A stretch of 10,541 nt of DNA from Alphaproteobacteria bacterium UBA6038. Lineage in GTDB: Bacteria; Pseudomonadota; Alphaproteobacteria; Micropepsales; Micropepsaceae. Positions 1 to 6,309 of the stretch are shown piece after piece. The position numbers were made by a program, and so were the translations under genes. How positions within the stretch are numbered: the first letter of the stretch is position 1; each line of letters opens with the position of its first letter. The stretch covers positions 1-10,541 of the forward strand of contig DIZC01000100.1 in assembly GCA_002429315.1 (NCBI GenBank). Direction: 5' to 3'. The notes under the pieces are model-generated. The model saw only the letters and a program-made list of their open reading frames with translations. It was not told where the DNA came from and made no database searches.

Positions 1-978
1 GGCCACGCCCATCTCGTGCTTGGGCGACAGGCGCCCGGCCTGATAGATACCGGCGTCGAGATTGCGCTGCACGGCTTCGCAGATCGCCACGTCTTCTTCG
101 GTGGTGACGAGCGACGCGGCGATCTGGCGCTCGATATCGGCCTCGTCGGCATCCTCGGCGAACAGGAAGAGATAATCGAGCCGGGTGCGATCCACGGCGG
201 TCGGCCACATCCGCTCCATCAGAATGCCGTCGGCATAAACGTTCACGCCGAGGCACGGCCACGCCCACGCCCACAGGCCGGCGATGGCGGCGTCGTTCTT
301 CGGCGTGGCGCGATAGAAGATCGCCGGCGGCTCGACTTCGGTGCCGTAGTCCGAGGCGATCGATGCGTTCAGCGCAGGATGCAGCACCGGGATGTGGTAG
401 CCTTCGAGATAGTTCTCGACATAGGCCTTCCAGTTGCAGCGCATTTCATGGCTGGAGGCGCGCGCGTTGCGGAATCGCTCCGGCGCCAGGTGCTGCATGC
501 GCCGCTCGAGCGGCGCGATGGCTTCCGAGAGCGGCGGCGCGTCGGCATCCAGGTTGACGAACACGAAGCCCCGCCAAATTTCGCACTTCAGCGCAAACAG
601 GGAATAGTCGCGCGGATCGAATCCGTCCGCCGGCCCGAAATCCCGCGCGCTCGCCAGCCGCCCATCCAGGGCGTATTTCCAGGCGTGATAGCGGCAGACC
701 AGCGCGCCGGCGCAGTGGCCTTCGCCGTCGTCCACCAAAGGCCCGGCGCGATGGCGGCAGACATTGTGGAAGGCGCGGATCGCGCCGTCGTCGCCGCGCA
801 CCGCCAGAATCGGATATCCGGCGAAGCTCGTCGCCACATAGTCGCCCGGCCGCGGCAGCTGGCTTTCATGGGCGAACAATTGCCAGGTGCGGGCGAAGAT
901 TTCGCGCCGCTCGATGGCGTAGATCGCGGCATCGCTGTAGAGCCGCGCGGGCAGCGTTTCGGGGGCAGGTTGGCGCAT
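1..978 (-). CDS. Rieske non-haem iron oxygenase, alpha subunit (choline/betaine monooxygenase-like), C-terminus cut by window edge
   Basis: Reading leftward from the ATG at 978, 326 codons stay open to base 1, so the 3' end lies outside. The protein has an N-terminal Rieske domain with a CRH...CRYH cluster-binding pair (C74, H76, C95, H98; 18 residues between the halves). The catalytic domain follows, with NWKAYVENYLEGYHIPVLH carrying the mononuclear iron ligands H195 and H200. The third ligand is probably D296 in TTEEDVAICEAVQ, and the GRLSPKHEMGV tail after it resembles choline/glycine betaine monooxygenase-type enzymes. Such cytoplasmic enzymes use O2 and electrons from a partner reductase to hydroxylate or demethylate a substrate, which cannot be identified here. 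No reductase or ferredoxin gene is visible in the window. It is divergent from the MoxR gene. Only the last few dozen residues at most should be missing. The family call is firm; the substrate is unknown. Confidence 0.93.
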   Translation of the reverse strand, partial: MRQPAPETLPARLYSDAAIYAIERREIFARTWQLFAHESQLPRPGDYVATSFAGYPILAVRGDDGAIRAFHNVCRHRAGPLVDDGEGHCAGALVCRYHAWKYALDGRLASARDFGPADGFDPRDYSLFALKCEIWRGFVFVNLDADAPPLSEAIAPLERRMQHLAPERFRNARASSHEMRCNWKAYVENYLEGYHIPVLHPALNASIASDYGTEVEPPAIFYRATPKNDAAIAGLWAWAWPCLGVNVYADGILMERMWPTAVDRTRLDYLFLFAEDADEADIERQIAASLVTTEEDVAICEAVQRNLDAGIYQAGRLSPKHEMGVA

Positions 979-1002
979 GCCCAAGTCTTAGCGCACGCCC
1001 AC

Positions 1003-1017
1003 GCTCTTGCGAAGAGC
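1003..1017. promoter_or_regulatory. Perfect 6-bp inverted repeat in the divergent intergenic region
   Basis: GCTCTT (1003-1008) and AAGAGC (1012-1017) form a perfect inverted repeat with a 3-base spacer. It sits in the roughly 90-base gap between the divergent Rieske gene (start 978) and MoxR gene (start 1070), where promoters for both must lie. It could be an operator or a small hairpin in the 5' leader. Arms this short can occur by chance, and no convincing -35/-10 pair was found beside it. Confidence 0.25.
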
Positions 1018-1069
1018 CGGCCCCGCCCCTTACGGTCGGCGGCAACCGCTATTCCGATACGAGAGACCA

Positions 1070-1924
1070 ATGGCCCAACGTTTCGAAGGCACCGAGCGCT
1101 ATATCGCGACCGACGATCTGCGCATTGCGGTGAACGCCGCCATCACTTTGGAGCGCCCGCTGCTCATCAAGGGCGAGCCCGGCACCGGCAAGACGCAGCT
1201 TGCGTATGAAGTGGCCGATGCTTTGGCCGCGCCGCTCATCACCTGGCATGTTAAGTCCACCACCAAGGCGATGCAGGGCCTCTACGAATACGACGCCGTC
1301 ACCCGCCTGCGCGATTCCCAGCTCGGCGATGTGCGGGTGAAGGACGTCAAGAACTACATCAAAAAGGGCAAATTGTGGGACGCCTTCGAGATGGAGAAGC
1401 GGCCGGTGCTGCTGATCGATGAGATCGACAAGGCGGATATCGAATTCCCCAACGACCTGCTGCTCGAGCTCGATCGGATGGAATTCTTCGTCTACGAGAC
1501 GGGCGAGACGATCAAGGCCGCGGTGCGCCCGATCGTCATGATCACCTCGAACAACGAGAAGGAGCTGCCGGACGCGTTCCTGCGCCGCTGCTTCTTTCAC
1601 TACATCAAGTTCCCCGACCGCGAGACGATGCAGCGAATCGTCGACGTGCACTATCCCGGCATCAAGCAGAAGCTGGTGAGCGAGGCGCTGAACACGTTCT
1701 ATCAGATCCGCGAGGTACCGGGCCTGAAGAAGAAGCCGTCCACCTCCGAGCTGCTGGATTGGCTGAAGCTGCTGCTGAACGAAGACATCCCTCCCGAGGC
1801 CTTGCGCGAGAAAGACCCGCACAAGCTCATCCCGCCGCTGCACGGCGCGCTCTTGAAGAACGAGCAGGACGTGCACCTGTTCGAGCGCCTCGCCTTCCTC
1901 GCCCGCCGCGAGGCGCGGAATTAA
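1070..1924 (+). CDS. MoxR-family AAA+ ATPase
   Basis: A 284-residue AAA+ ATPase of the MoxR family (COG0714), cytoplasmic and chaperone-like. Walker A is GEPGTGKT (35-42), Walker B is VLLIDEID (113-120), sensor 1 is ITSNNEKELPDAF (158-170), and the RR at 172-173 is the likely arginine-finger region. The C-terminal lid contains KKPSTSELLDWLK. The ATG at 1070 was chosen because it is preceded by GAGAG (1061-1065) and begins the conserved region; an upstream in-frame start at 1007 would only add a basic, low-complexity leader. MoxR proteins act with von Willebrand A partners to mature or insert cofactors in target enzymes. The matching CoxE-like VWA gene is at 4829-6004 rather than adjacent, separated by accessory DNA. 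The client enzyme is unknown; the divergent Rieske oxygenase is a neighbour but there is no evidence that it is the client. Confidence 0.95.
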   Translation: MAQRFEGTERYIATDDLRIAVNAAITLERPLLIKGEPGTGKTQLAYEVADALAAPLITWHVKSTTKAMQGLYEYDAVTRLRDSQLGDVRVKDVKNYIKKGKLWDAFEMEKRPVLLIDEIDKADIEFPNDLLLELDRMEFFVYETGETIKAAVRPIVMITSNNEKELPDAFLRRCFFHYIKFPDRETMQRIVDVHYPGIKQKLVSEALNTFYQIREVPGLKKKPSTSELLDWLKLLLNEDIPPEALREKDPHKLIPPLHGALLKNEQDVHLFERLAFLARREARN

Positions 1925-1952
1925 GCGTAAGTTCTTGTACGAATGCGTATCT

Positions 1953-2010
1953 CCCACCCTCCCCTTGAGGGATGGTCGAAATTTGCGTAGCAAATTTCGG
2001 GGAGGGGTCA
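1953..2010 (+). repeat. Left inverted repeat of the DUF559 cassette
   Basis: A 58-base arm. Its outer 31 bases (1953-1983) match the right arm in reverse complement with two mismatches, and the outermost 19 match perfectly. Its inner 18 bases (1993-2010) match perfectly. The middle 9 bases differ from the right arm. Within the arm, CGAAATTTGC (1977-1986) and GCAAATTTCG (1990-1999) form a perfect 10-bp stem with a 3-base loop. The outer ACCCTCCC can also fold on GGGATGGT. The inner end contains GGGGAGGGG immediately before the DUF559 ATG. Confidence 0.85.
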
Positions 2011-2432
2011 TGCTTTCGAAGCCGCGCTCGCATACGGTTCGCCGCACGGAGCTGAAACGCCACGCGGCCCGGCAGTTGCGGCTGAGCGCAACGGAGGCCG
2101 AGCGTAAGCTGTGGTCATGCCTACGCGACAAGCGTCTCCTGGGGTTACGCTTCCGGCGCCAGCAACCGATTGGTCCATACATTGCGGACTTCTACTGCTC
2201 AGCCGCAAAACTGATCATCGAACTGGATGGCAGCCAACATGCCAATGGACAAGCGCAATATGATCTCTACCGCACGAGGTGGCTCGAAGCGCGTGGGTAT
2301 AAGGTGCTGCGGTTCTGGAATACCGACCTGCGTGATTCGGACTACATCATGGGCGTGATTTGCCATGCGGTTCGGGAGTTGAAGACTTCTGCGAGTGACC
2401 CCTCCCCGAAATTCACTCACTTTCGTTCGTGA
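2010..2432 (+). CDS. DUF559 endonuclease-like protein
   Basis: 140 residues of the DUF559 family, whose fold is related to Vsr-type/PD-(D/E)XK nucleases. Visible hallmarks are ATEAERKLWSCLRDKRLLGL (27-46), RFRRQQPIGPYIADFYC (47-63) and LIIELDGSQH (68-77). D60, E71, D73 and H77 are candidate metal-binding or catalytic residues. GYKVLRFWNTD (96-106) completes the domain. Its biological role is not established; a DNA endonuclease activity is inferred from the fold. The start at 2010 follows a strong GGGGAGGGG Shine-Dalgarno inside the left repeat. The frame stays open upstream to 1935, but that stretch is repeat DNA and looks non-coding. The last residues, SDPSPKFTHFRS, are encoded by the right repeat and are probably not part of the fold. 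It lies in the gap between the MoxR and VWA genes, which is consistent with insertion. Confidence 0.88.
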   Translation: MLSKPRSHTVRRTELKRHAARQLRLSATEAERKLWSCLRDKRLLGLRFRRQQPIGPYIADFYCSAAKLIIELDGSQHANGQAQYDLYRTRWLEARGYKVLRFWNTDLRDSDYIMGVICHAVRELKTSASDPSPKFTHFRS

Positions 2433-2462
2433 ATTTTGACCCTCCCTCAAGGGGAGGGTGGG
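2396..2462 (-). repeat. Right inverted repeat of the DUF559 cassette
   Basis: A 67-base arm in inverse orientation to 1953-2010. The inner 18 bases (2396-2413, TGACCCCTCCCCGAAATT) and the outer 31 bases (2432-2462) match the left arm. The 18-base centre (2414-2431) differs in sequence and length. It carries its own stem, AAATTCAC (2409-2416) with GTGAATTT (2429-2436), so stem-forming ability is kept while sequence is not. The DUF559 stop codon TGA is at 2430-2432. Confidence 0.85.
2439..2459 (+). terminator. GC-rich hairpin at the outer end of the right repeat
   Basis: ACCCTCCC (2439-2446) pairs perfectly with GGGAGGGT (2452-2459) around a 5-base loop, a few bases after the DUF559 stop codon. 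It is followed by GGGTTTC, so there is only a three-T tract. It could act as a weak intrinsic terminator or attenuator, but it may simply be a structural part of the repeat. Confidence 0.35.
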
Positions 2463-2517
2463 TTTCATTGCTCGTACTCGCTGTTGTAAGCCGTCACCAG
2501 ATTGGCGACAAAGAGGT

Positions 2518-3087
2518 ATGAGAAAGCTTTTCGCATTCGGGTTAGCCGCCGCCACCACTGTCTTGATCGGCAGTGCCACATTCGCACAAGGGAGCGCCGA
2601 CACGTTCCGCGATCGTGCCGATGACGGCGCGAAGGTGCATGTGTCGGGTTTCGTGTGCCCGGCGCGCATCGGCCCCTTCGAGCGCGACGCGGTGGGCGAA
2701 TACGATCCGGAGCACAATGAGGATTTCTGCGCTTATGGGGCACGCGACGGCGTCTACGGCACCATCACGCTCAACCCTCTCAACGGCGGCTACGATCCCA
2801 AGGCAGCATTTGCCGATGACTTCAGCGAGCAGGACGCGACCGGCGGCAAGCGCCTCTTTGAGAAACAGGTGCGCCTCCAAGGCTCGCAGCTTTCGATCTA
2901 CACCCGCACCTATCGCACGGCGCGCGCCGAGGCGCTGGAATACCGCATCCTGTTCGCGGGCGCGGCCGTGAAGAACTGGGTGGTGCAGACAACCGTCGAA
3001 TACGCCGACCCGCGCGACGCGGCGGCGGAAGCCGAATTCCTGAACGCGGTCTACGCCGCCGCCGAGAAGCAGATCGGCGCGCCGTAA
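2518..3087 (+). CDS. Secreted/periplasmic protein of unknown function
   Basis: 189 residues from the ATG at 2518. The N-terminus is a clear Sec signal peptide: MRK, a hydrophobic core (LFAFGLAAATTVLIG), then SATFAQG, with cleavage likely after residue 24 or so. The mature part is hydrophilic, has two cysteines (in GFVCP and EDFCAYG) that could form a disulfide, and ends in a long helix-like segment (DAAAEAEFLNAVYAAAEKQIG). I do not recognise the family. AGAGG lies only one base before the ATG, which is tight, but the signal peptide fixes this start better than the GTG at 2458, which falls inside the DUF559 right repeat. The CinA-like pseudogene begins 2 bases after the stop, so the two were probably cotranscribed. 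The repeat cassette ends 55 bases upstream and may have displaced or altered the native promoter. Confidence 0.75.
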   Translation: MRKLFAFGLAAATTVLIGSATFAQGSADTFRDRADDGAKVHVSGFVCPARIGPFERDAVGEYDPEHNEDFCAYGARDGVYGTITLNPLNGGYDPKAAFADDFSEQDATGGKRLFEKQVRLQGSQLSIYTRTYRTARAEALEYRILFAGAAVKNWVVQTTVEYADPRDAAAEAEFLNAVYAAAEKQIGAP

Positions 3088-3089
3088 GC

Positions 3090-3518
3090 ATGCCGGAGGA
3101 AATCGAGGTCACGCAGATCGACCCGGCGCTGGTCAAGCGCGCCACGCGGCTGTTTCAGCGCTTCGGCAAGGCGAAGCTCACGCTGGCCACCGCCGAATCC
3201 TGCACCGGCGGGCTGATCGCTGCGATCCTGTCGGATGCGCCCGGTGCGGGCGATCTCTTTCACGGCGGCTTCGTGCTCTACACCAAGCGGCACAAGGTTG
3301 CGTTCGGGATTCCCAAGAAGCTGATCGACAAAAAAAGGCATCGTCAGCGAGAGGATCGCGCGCGCGCTGGCCGAAACCGCGCTGAAGCGATGTCCCGCGG
3401 CCACGAGACGCTGGCGCTCACCCGGCGCTTCAAATCGCAAGATCGCGGCGAAATCCGCTGCCACGCCACCGAACTGGCGTTGAAGCTTGCCGAAAAAATC
3501 GCGCGCGGCTATACTTGA
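3090..3518 (+). pseudogene. Decayed CinA C-terminal domain / nicotinamide-nucleotide amidohydrolase (PncC-like)
   Basis: The first 80 codons are clearly the CinA C-terminal (PncC) domain: LTLATAESCTGGLIAAILSD, then GDLFHGGFVLYTKRHKVAFG. A run of seven A (3330-3336) then shifts the frame. Dropping one A restores the expected KKGIVSERIARALAETALKRCP (3331-3396). The family's next block, with the SGxAGP/TGVAGP motif and about 30 residues, is absent. The original frame resumes near 3402 with LALTRRFKSQDRGEIR and HATELALKLAEKIARG, the normal C-terminal helix. There is therefore a one-base frameshift plus an internal deletion of roughly 100 bases near 3394-3405. Intact members deamidate NMN to nicotinic acid mononucleotide in pyridine-nucleotide salvage; this copy should be inactive. 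The frameshift could be a homopolymer sequencing error, but the deletion could not. The open frame itself would encode 142 residues against about 165 usual. Confidence 0.82.
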
Positions 3519-3521
3519 TCC

Positions 3522-4778
3522 ATGTTGTTCCAGTTGTTCGGTGCGTTTCGCGCCGCCAATATGGCTCTCTGCGCGATTGCGGCGGCACTTCTGACTGCAA
3601 CCCCTGCTACCGCCACCAGAACGTTCACCACGCTTTATGCCTTCACGGGAGCGAGTGACGGTGCGACCCCTGAGGCCCCTCTGTTGCTCGATGACAGCGG
3701 GAATCTCTACGGCACTACTTTAGCGGGCGGAGACGTCACGCGTTGTCAGCAGAAAGGATGCGGCACGGTGTTTAAGCTCGCGCCCGGGGGCACCGAAACG
3801 GTGCTACACGCTTTCGAGGGGCCGAAGGAGTACGATGGCGAAACGCCGATATCGTCTCTTATCATGGACAGAAAAGGGAATCTCTTCGGTACAACGGTGA
3901 ACGGCGGCTTCTACAGAGGCACGGTCTTCAAGCTCGCGCCCGACGGCAACACGACATTGGTCTACGCTTTTGCTGGACACAGCGACGGCAATCACCCTTA
4001 TGCCGGCCTTCTCAAAGACAAGAGTGGCAATCTCTACGGCACGACGACCGAAGGTGGTGCCGATCTCAATGCCTGTGGCCTTAATAATGGTTGCGGCAGC
4101 GTGTTCAAAATCGCACGAGATGGCACAGAGTCGTTGCTCTATTCGTTCGGCGGGGGCGCCGACGGTTCGTTTCCCTATCTTGGGACCTTGATTGCAGACG
4201 ACGCAGGCAATCTCTACGGGACAACCGCAAAGGGCGGCGACACCAACTGCGGCGACTCCGGCTGCGGCGTCGTTTTCAAGCTCGCGCCCAGTGGCGTGGA
4301 AACCGTGCTTCATACATTCGAAGGCGTCGGCGATGGCAACAATCCGGTCGGCGGCGTAATTCTGGATGCGCAAGGCAATCTTTATGGAACAGCGGCCTCT
4401 GGCGGCTTTAACGCTGCCTGCAACTGCGGCGTTGTCTTCAAAATCGCGAACGATGGCACCTACAGCATCCTCCATTCTTTTTCGGGGCCCGACGGGGCAA
4501 ATCCCGATGCCGGTCTTCTGCTAAGCAAGAGCGGAAATTTATTGGGAACTACGGCTTCTGGCGGCAGCAATGGCCAGTATGGCTGCGGAACGGTGTTCAA
4601 ACTGACGCCGACCGGCACATTCAGGACCCTGCATGCCTTCACCGGCGGCAATGAGGGTTGCGTTCCCATCGCTCCATTGATCGGCGATGGCCACGGGGCG
4701 CTCTACGGTACGACTTACAGAGGCGGCGGCTCGGCAAATTGTTCGAACGGCTGCGGCACGGTGTTCCGCCTGCAATGA
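3522..4778 (+). CDS. Exported GloVer (Gloeo_Verruco) tandem-repeat protein, predicted beta-propeller
   Basis: 418 residues made almost wholly of seven units of about 50-60 residues. Each unit has a TLxAFxG strand, a DGxxP turn, GNLYGTT and then CGTVFKLxxxG. The GNLxGT motif starts near residues 60, 119, 169, 229, 285, 338 and 392; the last is GALYGT. The chain opens with the first strand (TFTTLYAFTG) and closes with GTVFRLQ, which suits a seven-bladed ring. Most units hold a cysteine pair just before GTVFKL (CQQKGC, CGLNNGC, CGDSGC, CNC, CSNGC), suggesting disulfides in an extracytoplasmic protein. The N-terminus to about residue 32 is a signal peptide ending ATPATATR. The ATG at 3561 (residue 14) is an alternative start, and neither start has a good Shine-Dalgarno. 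The repeat matches the family known as TIGR03803; its function is not established. No C-terminal anchor is visible. Confidence 0.85.
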   Translation: MLFQLFGAFRAANMALCAIAAALLTATPATATRTFTTLYAFTGASDGATPEAPLLLDDSGNLYGTTLAGGDVTRCQQKGCGTVFKLAPGGTETVLHAFEGPKEYDGETPISSLIMDRKGNLFGTTVNGGFYRGTVFKLAPDGNTTLVYAFAGHSDGNHPYAGLLKDKSGNLYGTTTEGGADLNACGLNNGCGSVFKIARDGTESLLYSFGGGADGSFPYLGTLIADDAGNLYGTTAKGGDTNCGDSGCGVVFKLAPSGVETVLHTFEGVGDGNNPVGGVILDAQGNLYGTAASGGFNAACNCGVVFKIANDGTYSILHSFSGPDGANPDAGLLLSKSGNLLGTTASGGSNGQYGCGTVFKLTPTGTFRTLHAFTGGNEGCVPIAPLIGDGHGALYGTTYRGGGSANCSNGCGTVFRLQ

Positions 4779-4828
4779 CCTTGCGGCCGGGGATGACAAG
4801 GGAGTGTTTCAGCCGCTAGGCTCACCCC

Positions 4829-6004
4829 ATGGTCTTCCAGTTCTTCGATGAGCTTCGCGCGGCCAAGGTGCCCGTCACCTTGAAGGAATACCTCGCGCTG
4901 ATGGGCGCGCTCGATCGCGGCGTGATCGAGATGAAGATCGACGAGTTCTACTACCTTTCCCGCACCGCGCTGGTGAAGGACGAGCGCAACCTCGACAAGT
5001 TCGACCGCGTGTTCGGCCACGTCTTCAAGGGATTGGAGAATCTCGAGCCGTCGCAGATCGCGCAAATCCCGGAAGAATGGCTGCGCGCGCTCACCGAGAA
5101 ATATCTCACCGAGGAAGAGAAGAAGGAGATCGAAGCGCTGGGCGGCTGGGAAAAGCTGATGGAAACCCTCAAGCAGCGCCTCGAAGAGCAGAAGAAGCGC
5201 CACGAAGGCGGCAACAAGATGATCGGCACGGCGGGCACCTCGCCGTTCGGCGCCTATGGCTACAATCCCGAAGGGGTGCGCATCGGGCAGGACAAGTCGC
5301 GCCACGGCAAGGCCGTGAAGGTGTGGGACAAGCGCGAATACAAGAACCTGGACGATTCCGTCGAGCTCGGCACCCGCAACATCAAGGTGGCGCTCAGGCG
5401 CCTGCGCAAATGGGCGCGCGAGGGCGCGGAAACCGAGCTCGATCTGCCCGGCACCATCCAGGACACCGCCAACAAGGGGTATCTCGACCTGCGCCTCATC
5501 CCGGAGCGCCACAACACCGTGAAGGTGCTCATCTTCTTCGACATCGGCGGCTCGATGGATGCGCACATCAAGCTGTGCGAGGAGCTGTTCTCCGCCGCCA
5601 AGACCGAATTCAAGCACATGGAATTCTTCTACTTCCACAACTGCCTCTACGAGGCGGTGTGGAAGGACAACCGCCGCCGCCATGCGGAGAAGTTCCCCAC
5701 CTGGGACGTGCTCCACAAATTCCCGCACGACTACAAGGTGATCTTCGTGGGCGACGCCACCATGAGCCCGTATGAAATCACCTATCCGGGCGGCAGCGTG
5801 GAGCACTGGAACGAGGAGGCGGGCGCCATCTGGCTCGACCGCGTGGCGCAGATCTACGAGCACGTGGTGTGGCTCAACCCGGTGGCGCGCAAGCACTGGG
5901 AGTACACGCCGTCGATCGGGCTGATCAACCAGATCATCTCCGACCGCATGTACCCACTGACGCTGGCCGGCCTCGATTCCGCGATGCGGGAACTGAATCG
6001 CTAG
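4829..6004 (+). CDS. CoxE-like von Willebrand factor A domain protein (MoxR partner)
   Basis: 391 residues with no signal peptide or membrane segment, so cytoplasmic. The N-terminus, FQFFDELRAAKVPVTLKEYL (3-22), is the conserved opening of this VWA family (COG3825/CoxE-like). A charged helical stretch (about 85-130, EEEKKEIEALGGWEKLMETL and on) and a linker lead to a C-terminal VWA domain. That domain begins VKVLIFFDIGGSMD (231-244), with MIDAS-type residues D238, G240 and S242. Later conserved parts are FYFHNCLYEAVW (267-278) and VIFVGDATMSPYEI (304-317). These proteins work with MoxR ATPases in metal or cofactor insertion and complex assembly. The ATPase here is at 1070-1924. The start at 4829 has only a weak AGG upstream but matches the conserved N-terminus. 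The interval from MoxR holds the DUF559 cassette, a pseudogene and the propeller gene, which suggests a once closer pair. Confidence 0.92.
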   Translation: MVFQFFDELRAAKVPVTLKEYLALMGALDRGVIEMKIDEFYYLSRTALVKDERNLDKFDRVFGHVFKGLENLEPSQIAQIPEEWLRALTEKYLTEEEKKEIEALGGWEKLMETLKQRLEEQKKRHEGGNKMIGTAGTSPFGAYGYNPEGVRIGQDKSRHGKAVKVWDKREYKNLDDSVELGTRNIKVALRRLRKWAREGAETELDLPGTIQDTANKGYLDLRLIPERHNTVKVLIFFDIGGSMDAHIKLCEELFSAAKTEFKHMEFFYFHNCLYEAVWKDNRRRHAEKFPTWDVLHKFPHDYKVIFVGDATMSPYEITYPGGSVEHWNEEAGAIWLDRVAQIYEHVVWLNPVARKHWEYTPSIGLINQIISDRMYPLTLAGLDSAMRELNR

Positions 6005-6054
6005 CCGAGCTCCGTATTGCGTCGCTGGCAGAGTTGTCGTACGTTGCCCCTGCC

Positions 6055-6309
6055 ATGAAAACGATGACGGTACGCCTACCCGAGCCGATGGCCGCGGAAA
6101 TCGAGGCCGAATCTCATCGCCGCAATGTTTCGAAATCGGATATCGTACGGGAACGTCTGGAGGGATTTCAGACAAAGGAAGTCGAAGGTCCGCCAGCTGG
6201 TATCGCCGATTTGATCGGCTCGATTGAGGAAGGGCTGCCAACGGATCTGAGCGCTCGCAAAAAGCATTATCTGCGCGTCCTGAAGTATGGCCGCAACCGT
6301 CATCGTTGA
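6055..6309 (+). CDS. Ribbon-helix-helix antitoxin (CopG/VapB-like)
   Basis: 84 residues. The N-terminal MTVRLPEPMAAEIEAESHRR followed by NVSKSDIVRERLEGF (4-38) fits a ribbon-helix-helix DNA-binding domain: one short strand, helix A and helix B. The C-terminal half (ADLIGSIEEGLPTDLSARKK) would wrap the toxin. Such proteins bind as dimers to their own promoter and neutralise the toxin encoded just downstream. The ATG at 6055 was chosen because the fold begins there; an ATG at 6064 (residue 4) is an alternative, while the longer frame back to 5869 only overlaps the VWA gene. The gene starts 50 bases after the VWA stop and overlaps the PIN toxin by 23 bases, so the two are translationally coupled. 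Autoregulation is expected, but I see no clear palindrome in the short leader. Confidence 0.82.
   Translation: MKTMTVRLPEPMAAEIEAESHRRNVSKSDIVRERLEGFQTKEVEGPPAGIADLIGSIEEGLPTDLSARKKHYLRVLKYGRNRHR

Larger units (their letters stand above)
1953..2462. mobile_element. Putative DUF559 inverted-repeat cassette
   Basis: A 510-base unit whose two ends are long imperfect inverted repeats (1953-2010 and 2396-2462) with a single DUF559 gene between them. The repeats reach into the coding region at both ends: the left one supplies the Shine-Dalgarno and the A of the ATG, and the right one supplies the last codons and the stop. No transposase is present and I see no target-site duplication (GTATCT to the left, TTTCAT to the right). 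If mobile it would be non-autonomous or would use another mechanism. The mobile label is an inference from structure. Confidence 0.5.

Noticed and set aside
16..1209. A 397-codon open frame on the plus strand
   Set aside because: It is antisense to the clear Rieske oxygenase and runs into the MoxR gene in another frame; no protein-like motifs.
1049..2182. A 377-codon open frame on the minus strand
   Set aside because: Antisense shadow of the MoxR ATPase and of the DUF559 start region.
1953..2462. Possible target-site duplication around the DUF559 cassette
   Set aside because: The flanks GTATCT and TTTCAT do not match, so no duplication can be claimed.
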